DNA of 64,000 bases from CALOCY01 sp942491975 (GTDB taxonomy: Bacteria > Bacteroidota > Bacteroidia > Bacteroidales > Prolixibacteraceae), in contig CALOCY010000004.1 of the NCBI GenBank assembly GCA_942491975.1, forward strand, positions 1,674,001 through 1,738,000. Direction: 5' to 3'. Position numbers and translations under genes: made by a program. Of the stretch, positions 20,129-28,486 are shown one piece after another; position 1 is the first letter of the stretch; every line of letters begins with the position of its first letter. Below the pieces are notes generated by a model. It was not told where the DNA came from and did not search any database. It worked only from the letters and a program-made list of their open reading frames with translations.

Positions 20129-21229
20129 ATGACAACCAAACGTGTATTACTGGGAATGAGCGGCGGGACGGATAGTTCGGTGGCAGCCATGCTGTTGCAG
20201 GAACAGGGCTATGAAGTAACCGGTATTACGCTAAAGTTGTACGAAGAGACCGGAAAATTTTCTTCGCTTCAGGGCGAAGAATCCGAATACATTGTTGATG
20301 CACGCACCCTCGCACAAAAACTGGGCATTGAGCACGATGTGCTTGACGCACGAGAACTCTTTAAAGAAAAGGTATTGAGCTATTTCACACACGAATACCT
20401 TTCGGGACGCACCCCTTTCCCCTGCATTGCCTGCAACCGTGAAGTAAAATGGAAACTGTTGATCGAAGAAGCCGATAAAAGAGGTATTCCTTACGTATCT
20501 ACCGGGCATTATGCACGTATTACTTTCCATGAAGGAAAGAAATACATCACCGCTGCTGCTGATCAGGAAAAAGACCAGGCTTTTTTCCTGTGGCAGATGA
20601 CACCCCAACTCCTCGACCGTGTAATTTTCCCTTTGGGAGATTATACAAAAACAGAGATACGGGCGTATGCCGCCCAAAGGGGGTTTAAAAAAGTATCGGG
20701 CAAACGCGACAGTATGGGCATCTGTTTTATTGAAGGCAATGATTACCGGCCATTCCTGAAAAAAGCCATGCAACAAAGCGGGAAAACCGTTTCCAAAGGA
20801 TTTTTCAAAGATACCAACGGCCAGATTATAGGGGAACATGAAGGTTTTCCGTTCTACACCGTCGGACAGCGCCGGGGATTGGGCATACACCTGAACCGTC
20901 CGGTCTGGGTCAATGCTATCGACCCGGTAACCAATACGGTAGTTGTAGGTGATTACGAAGCACTTTTACGCCGAAAAATGGTGGTGGAGCAATACAATTT
21001 TATCGACATCAACGATTTGAACAGCGAAAGGCCGCTGATTGTAAAAATCCGCTACCGCAATCAAGCAACACCCTGCCGGGTAACTGTCATTGATGAAAAC
21101 CGACTAAATGTGGAACTACTCGAAGAACTCTCCGCCATTGCCCCCGGACAATCGGCCGTATTTTACCGCGATAACCGTGTGATTGGTGGGGGAATTATAC
21201 AAAAACAGTTTTCAGGCTACTACCTGTAG
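20129..21229 (+). CDS. mnmA: tRNA-specific 2-thiouridylase MnmA
   Basis: 366 residues from the ATG at 20129; a TTG-started extension to 20045 would run into the divergent MFS start and adds non-family sequence. The PP-loop SGGTDSS is at 11-17. Catalytic cysteines are Cys102 (in CIACN) and Cys199 (MGICFIE), at the same positions as in the E. coli enzyme. The C-terminal beta domain carries RYRNQATPC. MnmA thiolates U34 of Lys, Glu and Gln tRNAs, taking sulfur from a persulfide relay. The last codons lie inside a hairpin. A shortened second copy is at 23755-24084. Confidence 0.95.
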   Translation: MTTKRVLLGMSGGTDSSVAAMLLQEQGYEVTGITLKLYEETGKFSSLQGEESEYIVDARTLAQKLGIEHDVLDARELFKEKVLSYFTHEYLSGRTPFPCIACNREVKWKLLIEEADKRGIPYVSTGHYARITFHEGKKYITAAADQEKDQAFFLWQMTPQLLDRVIFPLGDYTKTEIRAYAAQRGFKKVSGKRDSMGICFIEGNDYRPFLKKAMQQSGKTVSKGFFKDTNGQIIGEHEGFPFYTVGQRRGLGIHLNRPVWVNAIDPVTNTVVVGDYEALLRRKMVVEQYNFIDINDLNSERPLIVKIRYRNQATPCRVTVIDENRLNVELLEELSAIAPGQSAVFYRDNRVIGGGIIQKQFSGYYL

Positions 21230-21237
21230 CCTGAAAA
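21209..21237 (-). terminator. Hairpin over the mnmA stop codon, probable terminator
   Basis: A perfect 12-bp stem TTTTCAGGCTAC (21209-21220) pairs with 21226-21237 around a 5-base loop. On the minus strand it is followed by CTGTTTTTG, so it most likely ends the amidohydrolase transcript. The mnmA stop codon (21227-21229) is inside the stem. Confidence 0.65.
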
Positions 21238-21264
21238 CAAACAAAAACAAAAGCGTCAACCATT

Positions 21265-22614
21265 TTATTTATTGATAACTACTCCCCGCTGTATAACCAT
21301 AAAAATCTCCCCAACATTTGCGATACTATCCAGTGGGTTGGCATTAAGTACCACTAAATCTGCTACCTTGTCCGGTTCAACCGAACCGAATTTATCATCT
21401 ACCTCTAACCACTGAGCCGGATAAATCGTTGCCCCTTTAAGTACTTCGACAGTTGAAACCCCGTGTTTCTCCATGAGTTTCATCTCTTCGAATGTTCCCC
21501 CAGGTTCAATATTATCCTGTCCCACCAGCATCTTCACGCCATACCCGGAAAGCTGCCGGACAAAATGCAGGCTCACATCATTCATCAAAGTCCTGAACTT
21601 CTTCACAAAAGCTTTTCTGGGATCTTTCTCAGCTGTTTCCTCATTATGATCTGTTTCCTCTCTTTCTTTTAGGACATCGAGTGTTGGACAGAGAAAAACG
21701 CCTTTTTCAACCATTCGTTCAGACAAATCCTTAAGCCTTTTTTCAGAAATTCCCTCCATGCCTGCCGAAACTATTTGCATCATAATACTCCTCTTATCAT
21801 CGATGTTAGCATCCGGACCAGTTGCAGCATCATGTTTTTCCTTAAGTTCATCTTTAAGCACATAAGGCCAAGGGGCTTTTGCGTGCTCAATTGAGGTAAT
21901 CCCAAATTCAATAGCTTTATCTATGGGAACCCAGTTAAAGAGAGGTGCCCCAGGATCATGAACAACTTTAAGACCATGTTGACGGGCAACTTTAATAAGA
22001 TATTGATAAAGAGGCAATTTAATGTTTTTGAAGGTTTTAATCATTGATGCCCCCTGGTCAACTAAAGCAGGTAAAAGCTTATCAACATCCTCTTCATTAT
22101 TAACTGCAACTGTAAATCCAGGAAGCCGCTTATTTTCTTGTTCCCATGTCAATGGGCTATTTTCAAGCATGGGGCCGGTGTAGAAGATCTCAGGCCCTAT
22201 TATCTCACCAGTAGTCACTTTACGATTCATCTCACTGATAACATCAATTGGCCCTCCAACATCACGTACATGCAACACCCCCTGATAAACAAAATCAGCA
22301 AGCTCACGTCTTAACGTATCTTCTCCCATTGTAGTCAAAAATGACAAATGTGTGTGGCTATCAAAAAGTCCCGGAATAACATATTTCCCGGAACAATCTG
22401 TTTTTTGAGAGGCATCCAACCCACTTCCTGTAGGCTTCACTGTCTTAATCTTATCCCCAACAATAAGAATATCGCTTGGGGCACTCATTGTCCCCGATGC
22501 AATGTCAAAGACATGAATGTTTTGAAGCAGGATTGTAGATTTATTTTTGTTCAATGAACAACTCAAAAAAACTATTGAAAAAATCAATAGTCCTAATGCT
22601 TGTGTTTTTTTCAT
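21265..22614 (-). CDS. Amidohydrolase family lipoprotein (metal-dependent)
   Basis: 449 residues. The start MKKTQALGLLIFSIVFLSC is a lipoprotein signal with lipidation Cys19. The mature part has the two-domain amidohydrolase fold: a small beta domain, then PGLFDSHTHLSF with metal-binding His87 and His89. Later ligands are candidates in MIKTFKN (Lys), VVHDPG (His), SIEHAKAP (His) and GQDNIEPGG (Asp), and the C-terminal ADLVVLNANPLDSI closes the beta domain. Relatives include prolidase-like and imidazolonepropionase-like enzymes, so a cyclic amide or dipeptide substrate is plausible but unproven. It lies downstream of the MBL gene on the same strand (64-bp gap). Confidence 0.88.
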   Translation of the reverse strand: MKKTQALGLLIFSIVFLSCSLNKNKSTILLQNIHVFDIASGTMSAPSDILIVGDKIKTVKPTGSGLDASQKTDCSGKYVIPGLFDSHTHLSFLTTMGEDTLRRELADFVYQGVLHVRDVGGPIDVISEMNRKVTTGEIIGPEIFYTGPMLENSPLTWEQENKRLPGFTVAVNNEEDVDKLLPALVDQGASMIKTFKNIKLPLYQYLIKVARQHGLKVVHDPGAPLFNWVPIDKAIEFGITSIEHAKAPWPYVLKDELKEKHDAATGPDANIDDKRSIMMQIVSAGMEGISEKRLKDLSERMVEKGVFLCPTLDVLKEREETDHNEETAEKDPRKAFVKKFRTLMNDVSLHFVRQLSGYGVKMLVGQDNIEPGGTFEEMKLMEKHGVSTVEVLKGATIYPAQWLEVDDKFGSVEPDKVADLVVLNANPLDSIANVGEIFMVIQRGVVINK

Positions 22615-22678
22615 AACATTATTTTTTAGGTTTTAGAAACTGTTTTTGATTCTATCCTTATGTACACACTATAATACC

Positions 22679-23590
22679 CTAATATTCAATAGTTAGCCCA
22701 ACCCCTACTTCTTTTATATCCACCACCTTCGATAGTTCAATTTTTGAGTTTAAGTCAGTACAATGGCAGGCATGCACTGCTGTTGGGTTTAACGACTTCA
22801 TATATTCTACAGTCCCTTGCATTTGTTTTTTTGAAGGGTTTAATAAATGAAAGCCCCCAATAATATCAACTACCCGGTCATCGTCACAGATCTTTTTGGC
22901 ATGTTCTACAATATTACAGATCCCGGCATGAGAACATCCTGTAATTATAATTAAACCTTCAGGTGACTTATAAGCCAAAGCAGAATCGTCAAGTAAAAAA
23001 TCGTCCTTTTCAACTCCATTATCCACGGTTTTTCCTATTGGATGCTTCGCCTCAAAATCATTCGTCCTTTCAATTTCGCCCAGAAATACTAATCGTTCGG
23101 TTAAATAAACAGGCTCTCTGCTCAATTGAAGTTGAAAAAAGCCGGAAAGCTTTTCTTCTGTATACAGGGAACCAATCTCTACCAAATTATCAATGGTTTT
23201 AGATGATAACGCCAGAGGATGGGCTATAAGCACCGGTTGCTTTACATTTTTCCCCTCAATAACACCTTCGGTATAAAGTTCAACAAAAGGGGAAAACCCC
23301 CATGTGTGGTCTAAATGTCCATGAGACAACACAACAAAATCAACATTGAGCAAATCAATATCCATTTTTCGTGCATTCGTAATAAACGCATCTGAATACC
23401 CAACATCAAATACTATTTTTTTACCATCCGTTTCAATAAGGTACGACACTCCCGGTTCACCAATAAAATACCTATCAATAAGCGTATTGTTATCAATAAG
23501 AACTGTCAGTTTCATATTAGCTTTGCTTTGTGAAAACATAGATACCGGAGAAAAGAGTAATACTACCAAAAATAAACCGTACCATTTCAT
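22679..23590 (-). CDS. Exported metallo-beta-lactamase-fold hydrolase (COG1237-like)
   Basis: 303 residues with a signal peptide (MKWYGLFLVVLLFSPVSMFSQ). The metal motif HGHLDH is at 90-95, preceded by LIETDGKKIVFDVGYSD. Later come GCSHAGICNI and the GGFHLL segment. The order of motifs matches the COG1237 group, annotated as dihydropterin-related phosphate synthases in archaea. Here the protein is exported, so another substrate is likely. It and the amidohydrolase form a small operon of secreted metallohydrolases on the minus strand, behind a good promoter. The ATG at 23590 is supported by the signal peptide. Confidence 0.88.
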   Translation of the reverse strand: MKWYGLFLVVLLFSPVSMFSQSKANMKLTVLIDNNTLIDRYFIGEPGVSYLIETDGKKIVFDVGYSDAFITNARKMDIDLLNVDFVVLSHGHLDHTWGFSPFVELYTEGVIEGKNVKQPVLIAHPLALSSKTIDNLVEIGSLYTEEKLSGFFQLQLSREPVYLTERLVFLGEIERTNDFEAKHPIGKTVDNGVEKDDFLLDDSALAYKSPEGLIIITGCSHAGICNIVEHAKKICDDDRVVDIIGGFHLLNPSKKQMQGTVEYMKSLNPTAVHACHCTDLNSKIELSKVVDIKEVGVGLTIEY

Positions 23591-23613
23591 AGTTCATAAT
23601 TTGTATATTGAAA

Positions 23614-23646
23614 CAAAAGTAAGGCATTTTTATCCGGAAAAACAAA
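23614..23646 (-). promoter_or_regulatory. Promoter for the MBL-amidohydrolase pair
   Basis: On the minus strand TTTG (23646-23643), a 21-base spacer and TACTTTTG (23621-23614) match both boxes of the Bacteroidota consensus. The predicted start is about 15-20 bases before the ATG at 23590. Confidence 0.6.
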
Positions 23647-23754
23647 AAAATCGGAGAATCTGTCAGTTGTTGTAAATAAATTACCTAAATATAGAAGCAA
23701 TAGAATGCTACAAACAATCTACAGTCTGGTAAAGAATCAAGAATTACTAAAAAT

Positions 23755-24084
23755 ATGATTACCAAACGTGTATTACCGGGGATGAGCAGCGGAACCAATA
23801 GTACGAAGGCACCCATGCTGTTGGAGGATCAGGGCTATGAAGTGACCAGTATTACGCTAAAACTGTACGAAGAGACCGGAAAATTTTCATCAACAAACAA
23901 CGAAAGGCTGCTGATCGTAAAAATCCGCTACCGCAATCAGGCAACACCCTGCCGGGTAACTGTCATTGATGAAAACCGGCTAAATGTGGAACTACTCGAA
24001 GAACTCTCCGCTATTGCCCCCGGACAATCGGCTGCATTTTATCGCGGTGATTCTGTTATCGGAGGGGGAATAATTAGAACGTAA
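23755..24084 (+). pseudogene. Internally deleted second copy of mnmA (open, 109 codons)
   Basis: Residues 1-46 align without gaps to MnmA 1-46 and residues 48-109 align to MnmA 298-359, an exact offset of 250. So 750 nt are missing in frame. The DNA of both arms is still nearly identical to mnmA. The PP-loop SGGTDSS has become SSGTNST, both catalytic cysteines (102, 199) and most of the tRNA-binding part are gone, and the last seven residues are replaced. It cannot thiolate tRNA. The frame is still open from ATG to stop, so it may be expressed as a peptide, but a decaying duplicate is the simplest reading. It sits downstream of the divergent MBL promoter. Confidence 0.85.
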
Positions 24085-24526
24085 ACAACATTTTGGTTCT
24101 CATTCTGTTTTTTATCCGTATAAATTTTGATTTTAATTGTTGAATGGAACTTACCAAATCAATTTTTACTCATTCTTTTTTGTGCAATTTTTCAATAAAA
24201 ATTGAATAGACGTTTCATCGTACTTTTCTTCATCCGGTGCAGCCTTGGAGAATATTTTCTATACCTAAAAAACATATACATAATGATTATCCTATAAAAT
24301 AATAAAACCTACAATTACTTGCGTAATAATACGCATATATTTCTTTTCAACATTTTCTTTTCCACTACTAGAAAATCTTCATCTTACTTTTTGATAACAA
24401 GACAGTTATCATATTTGCTCATCCTTGTTTTTACTCCATTTATCCTATCATTTATCACATTCATCAAAATAACATAATAATTTTTTATCCTTTATTAAAA
24501 GTCTCATACTTTTAAACTTCAGAAAA
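24085..24526. other. AT-rich gene-free stretch (442 bp)
   Basis: No open frame of note on either strand. Two small stem-loops are visible: CAATTTTT/AAAAATTG (24185-24204) and TGATAAC/GTTATCA (24392-24411). Neither has a T-run or a neighbouring gene end that would make it a clear terminator. The last 60 bases form the leader of the small secreted protein gene. Confidence 0.5.
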
Positions 24527-25042
24527 ATGATTATTTATAAACTAAAAAAGATTTTGATGATGAAAAAAATGAAAAATTTCGCCGTTTTTACTGTACTGGT
24601 ACTATTGGTTGTAAGTAGTACTACAACAATGGCTGATGATTTATTTGCCGAAGGAAGTGTGAGATATCCGGCAGAAATCCCTAATGGGGCCGGAGTAGAA
24701 GTAAGGGTTAATGCATGGACCGCTAGTCTATATTTTAAAGAATACCCCTGCGTATCACAAATACATCTTGGCAACCAGTCAGCAAACGGGAATCGTGGTT
24801 TTTTTACCAAGACAGCTCCTTCTCAATTATTATACCTTGAAGGCTACACGGTACAAAAGTATTATTTTCACATTACAATAATAGTCAGGACCAACAAAGG
24901 AAAATATACTGCTTCAAAAAGGGTAGAGCATATTTCTGGCAGCGTATATGATTCTTTTACACCTCCTTGTTTTACTGTAAATCCAAGAGATTTCTATTTT
25001 GAACCCAATACACTTATACCCCACACAAACCTTAACGAGTAA
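24527..25042 (+). CDS. Small secreted protein, paralogue of the gene at 9.4 kb
   Basis: 171 codons from the first ATG; in-frame ATGs at 24557, 24560 and 24569 give a more usual signal peptide (MKKMKNFAVFTVLVLLVV then an MADD cleavage region), so the true start may be 30-42 bases later. The mature part shares NGAGVEVRVNA, FFTKTAP and DFYFEP blocks, in the same order, with the protein encoded at 9402-9827. Two cysteines (in YPCVS and PPCFT) could form a disulfide. Predicted extracytoplasmic, mostly beta. I do not recognise the family. A strong terminator follows, so it is a single-gene unit. Confidence 0.8.
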   Translation: MIIYKLKKILMMKKMKNFAVFTVLVLLVVSSTTTMADDLFAEGSVRYPAEIPNGAGVEVRVNAWTASLYFKEYPCVSQIHLGNQSANGNRGFFTKTAPSQLLYLEGYTVQKYYFHITIIVRTNKGKYTASKRVEHISGSVYDSFTPPCFTVNPRDFYFEPNTLIPHTNLNE

Positions 25043-25068
25043 CCCTCCCTGTTATGTAAATCAAAGAG

Positions 25069-25103
25069 AAAAGGATGGCATTTCCAAGTGCTATCCTTTT
25101 TTT
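25069..25103 (+). terminator. Terminator after the small secreted protein gene
   Basis: AAAAGGATGGCA (25069-25080) pairs with TGCTATCCTTTT (25089-25100), one G-T pair, 8-base loop, followed by more T. Placed 27 bases after the stop codon. Confidence 0.82.
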
Positions 25104-25112
25104 GAACATTAT

Positions 25113-25135
25113 AAAAAGAAAACAGCCGGTTTTCT
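25113..25135 (-). terminator. Possible prfC terminator
   Basis: On the minus strand a short stem (25118-25123 with 25129-25134, loop of 5) is followed by TTTTT. It lies just past the prfC stop. The stem is short and AT-rich, so this is tentative. Confidence 0.4.
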
Positions 25136-25138
25136 GCT

Positions 25139-26716
25139 CTAAAACTCCGACTCAAAGTGAAATGCAACATCCTTAAACTCCTGCTGGGCCATGTCCAGGA
25201 TAAATTTCGAATCGGCCATAAACACATCACGTCCCTGCTTGTCGTACGCCATTTTCTGGTACTTGCGTTTTTTAAATTCGCTTAATTTAGCGTCATTGTC
25301 ACAGGCAATCCAGCACGCTTTGTACATGGGAATGGGCTCAAACCTGCATTTCGCACCGTATTCATGCTCCAACCGGTATTGGATCACTTCAAACTGCAGT
25401 GCCCCTACCGTACCAATAATCCGCCGTCCGTTAAACTGACTGGTAAACAGCTGGGCAACCCCTTCGTCCATCAACTGGTCAATCCCCTTCATCAGCTGTT
25501 TCGACTTCATGGGGTCGGCATTCTCCACATACCGGAAAAGTTCGGGCGAAAAACTGGGAAATCCCTTAAAATGAATATTCTCCCCATCAGTAACCGTGTC
25601 GCCTATAATAAAATTACCTGTATCGGGAATACCTACAATATCGCCCGGAAACGCTTCGTCAATAACCTCTTTTTTAGCGGCCATAAATGCCGTAGGGCTT
25701 GATACCCTGAATGTTTTACCCTGCCGGATATGTTTGTACACGTTATTACGTTCAAATTGTCCCGAACAGACCTTCAGAAAAGCAATGCGGCTCCGGTGGT
25801 TAGGATCAATATTGGCATGGATCTTAAATACAAATCCTGTAAACTTCTCTTCTTCAGGTAAAATCAGTCGCTCTTCCGTCTGTACGGGACGAGGTGTGGG
25901 GGCAATCTTCACAAAACTATCCAACAATTCCTGTACCCCAAAATTGTAAAGGGCACTTCCAAAAAATACAGGGGCCAAATCGCCTGCCAAATACTCTTCG
26001 ACATCAAATTCAGGATACACCCCTTCTACCAATTCCAGCTCTTCACGAAGCGTACCGGCATCATGCCCGATATATTTCTCCAATGAAGGATCGTTCACAT
26101 CTTCAAAACGAATTACCTCTTCAATCTCCTGAATATTGGCACTGAACAGTTTCAGGCTCCGGTTAAACAGATTATAAACCCCTTTAAATCCCGGCCCACT
26201 ATTGATGGGCCAGCTCAACGGGCGCACTTTTATTTTTAGTTGTTCTTCTATCTCATCCAGCAGTTGAAACGAGTCCTGTGCCGGACGATCCATTTTATTG
26301 ACAAACACAATCACCGGTGTTTTGCGCATCCGGCATACATTCATCAATTTCTCTGTCTGTGCCTCTACCCCTTTGGCCGCATCAATCACAATAATAACAC
26401 TATCTACCGCCGTAAGCGTCCGGAACGTATCTTCCTGAAAATCCTGGTGTCCAGGGGTGTCTAAAATATTGATTTTGTATCCGTTGTATTCAAATCCCAT
26501 TACCGAAGTAGCCACAGAGATACCACGTTGCCGCTCAATCTCCATAAAGTCGGAAGTAGCCCCTTTCTTTATCTTGTTGCTCTTTACCGCACCTGCCACA
26601 TGGATAGCCCCCCCAAAAAGCAATAATTTCTCGGTCAATGTTGTTTTTCCCGCATCAGGATGACTCACAATACCAAATGTGCGCCTCCGTTTTATCTCTT
26701 CAATTCGGTTTCCCAT
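25139..26716 (-). CDS. prfC: Peptide chain release factor 3
   Basis: 525 residues, the family length. The GTPase domain has the G1 motif SHPDAGKTTLTEK at 18-30, then DTPGHQDF (G3) and NKMDRPA (G4). GATSDFMEIERQRGISV identifies the translational GTPase switch region. Domains II and III follow, ending in the RF3-type C-terminus (QFEVIQYRLEHEYGAKC). RF3 recycles class I release factors after peptide release. Divergent from the repeat/GH16 gene with a 210-bp gap. Nothing unusual is seen in the protein. Confidence 0.96.
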   Translation of the reverse strand: MGNRIEEIKRRRTFGIVSHPDAGKTTLTEKLLLFGGAIHVAGAVKSNKIKKGATSDFMEIERQRGISVATSVMGFEYNGYKINILDTPGHQDFQEDTFRTLTAVDSVIIVIDAAKGVEAQTEKLMNVCRMRKTPVIVFVNKMDRPAQDSFQLLDEIEEQLKIKVRPLSWPINSGPGFKGVYNLFNRSLKLFSANIQEIEEVIRFEDVNDPSLEKYIGHDAGTLREELELVEGVYPEFDVEEYLAGDLAPVFFGSALYNFGVQELLDSFVKIAPTPRPVQTEERLILPEEEKFTGFVFKIHANIDPNHRSRIAFLKVCSGQFERNNVYKHIRQGKTFRVSSPTAFMAAKKEVIDEAFPGDIVGIPDTGNFIIGDTVTDGENIHFKGFPSFSPELFRYVENADPMKSKQLMKGIDQLMDEGVAQLFTSQFNGRRIIGTVGALQFEVIQYRLEHEYGAKCRFEPIPMYKACWIACDNDAKLSEFKKRKYQKMAYDKQGRDVFMADSKFILDMAQQEFKDVAFHFESEF

Positions 26717-26782
26717 GGTCCTACTTGATTTTGAAGGGGCAAAAATAATACTATTAATGGATTATTAGATTCTTAGACAGTC

Positions 26783-26796
26783 AGATTTTTAGATTG
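26783..26796. repeat. 14-bp intergenic repeat, copy 1
   Basis: AGATTTTTAGATTG here reappears in inverted orientation at 43438-43451. In both places it lies in a TAG/TTAGA-rich intergenic stretch containing an AGTC/GACT word nearby. Two copies only, so a chance match in AT-rich DNA is possible. Confidence 0.35.
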
Positions 26797-26926
26797 AATT
26801 GGAAGCCAGGAGTTCAATTCTCACTTCCATCTTCCAACTTCGGGATTCAAGCTATTTTTCATTGCTCATTGTTCATTTTTAATTGTTCAATGATTATCTT
26901 TAACAAAACATTTCATTTTTTAGCCC

Positions 26927-28339
26927 ATGCTTAAACCTGTCCATAAATGGCTGACTACCGAAAAGTATGAAGCAGCCTGCCAGCAGTTGATCGACGATTT
27001 TAATGAGTTTAGTACCGTAGCCACATCCAGTGAACTCCAGGAATTTATTGCACTCCGTGACTTTGTGGAATCCGATAAGTTTAAACAGCGTAAGAAGGAG
27101 ATCAAACAACAAAAATTTGAAGGCACCGAACAACACCGGCAATTACAGGAGTACAAAAAGCTGTCGAAACACCGGGGATTGAAACGCTATTTTAAACTGA
27201 AAGAGAGTGAACAACTTAAACGTTATCAACAGATTGAAAAATCAGGATTGATTGCCGAATTTGAAACCCTTCAAAAAGAGGTGCATTCGGGCGGACTTTC
27301 ACACAGGGCAACAGGTTTAAAGCGGCGTGAATACAAAATCAGCGAACAATATAAAAAACTCCAACATTACAAGGAACTGAAAAAAAACAGCGACCTGAAG
27401 TTTTTCTACCGTTTTGGCAAATCTTCCGCTTTCCACAACCACGAAAAAATGGCGGTATCGGGAATCCCCGAGAAGTTTCTGCAACTGAAAGAAACAGTAC
27501 ATTCCGATGAGTTCAGGGAATTTAAAGCCCACATGGAGGACAAGAAGAAATTTGAAAAGTCGGAGGAGTACCACCAGCTGCTGAAGTATCAGGAGATGAG
27601 CGAATGCACCCATCTCATCAACTATTTTCGTTATGAAAAGAGTGATGCTTTTGATGCATTGAAGCGCTATTCCGAGAGTTTTACCGATCATTTTGAGGCA
27701 AAAGCATTGAATACTAAAAAATGGTCGGTCAAAAATTACCCAACGGCTGATCTGCTCAAAGCCCCCTATTCATTGATGGGTGAGCTGCAGGGATACACCG
27801 GGGGGAAAAATATCCTGCTGGCCGATAGTGACCTGCACCTGCATGTGCACAAAGACCCTGTTAGCGGACTCCAATGGCGTCCCGGTATTGGCTTTATTGA
27901 GACTGAGTTTAATTATTCTTCTGATTTGATCAACAACGGACATGCCTTTACACAACAGTATGGTGTTTTTGAGGTGAAAGCAAACATCAAACCCACCAGA
28001 GGTATTACCCATGCCATTTATTTATCGGGGGGAAAGAGCATGCCACACATTGACCTGGTAAAATCGGTCGAAAAATCACTGTTTGCAGGGGTATACAGCG
28101 AAAAGGCCACACACAAACAGAAAATTACTTCACGTTACGCCGGTAAATATGCAGTGTATCGTTTAGATTGGAGTCCCGGAAAATTAATCTGGAGCATCAA
28201 CGGGCGACAGGTATTCGAAGCAACCTTCGAAACCAATGAAAAGCTTTTTTTGAACATCACCTCTATCGTTACAAAAAAGATCAGTGCCAGTAGTCCTGCA
28301 CCAATGAAGATTGATTGGGTAAGATGTTATCAAGATTGA
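26927..28339 (+). CDS. Cytosolic helical-repeat protein with a GH16-like C-terminal fold
   Basis: 470 residues without a signal peptide. Residues about 36-255 contain three imperfect copies of a charged, helical unit of about 70 residues, each with an xFxxLKxxV start, a KFExSEQYxxLxxYKxL middle and a KxxxLKxYF end. Residues about 256-470 resemble the concanavalin-like GH16 fold: YGVFEVKANI at 345-354 and YRLDWSPGKLIWSINGRQVFE near 410-430. The catalytic motif ExDxxE is replaced by HIDLVK (His374, Asp376, Lys379), so both glutamates are gone and hydrolysis is not expected. A carbohydrate- or protein-binding role is inference. Divergent from prfC; the PAS gene follows 147 bp on. Confidence 0.8.
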   Translation: MLKPVHKWLTTEKYEAACQQLIDDFNEFSTVATSSELQEFIALRDFVESDKFKQRKKEIKQQKFEGTEQHRQLQEYKKLSKHRGLKRYFKLKESEQLKRYQQIEKSGLIAEFETLQKEVHSGGLSHRATGLKRREYKISEQYKKLQHYKELKKNSDLKFFYRFGKSSAFHNHEKMAVSGIPEKFLQLKETVHSDEFREFKAHMEDKKKFEKSEEYHQLLKYQEMSECTHLINYFRYEKSDAFDALKRYSESFTDHFEAKALNTKKWSVKNYPTADLLKAPYSLMGELQGYTGGKNILLADSDLHLHVHKDPVSGLQWRPGIGFIETEFNYSSDLINNGHAFTQQYGVFEVKANIKPTRGITHAIYLSGGKSMPHIDLVKSVEKSLFAGVYSEKATHKQKITSRYAGKYAVYRLDWSPGKLIWSINGRQVFEATFETNEKLFLNITSIVTKKISASSPAPMKIDWVRCYQD

Positions 28340-28392
28340 TAAATGATTATACGGCAAGACTATTAGATAAAAAACATAGAAAAGCTTTGCGG

Positions 28393-28429
28393 CTTTGCGT
28401 GGGAAAAAACATTAAAGACTCACGCAAAG
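28393..28429. repeat. 9-bp inverted repeat within a TTTGCG-rich intergenic segment
   Basis: CTTTGCGTG (28393-28401) and CACGCAAAG (28421-28429) face each other across 19 bases. The surrounding 28383-28475 is a run of CTTTGCGG, CTTTGCGTG, CGTGCTTTGCG words. No T-run follows, so it is not a standard terminator. Confidence 0.6.
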
Positions 28430-28486
28430 ACACTGAAAAACAATTCACCTTCGTGCTTTGCGCTACGGTGGACAAGGAAAACAAAG

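Noticed and set aside
20129..24084. Composite transposon bounded by mnmA copies
   Set aside because: No transposase, target duplication or terminal inverted repeats; the copies are a housekeeping gene and its relic.
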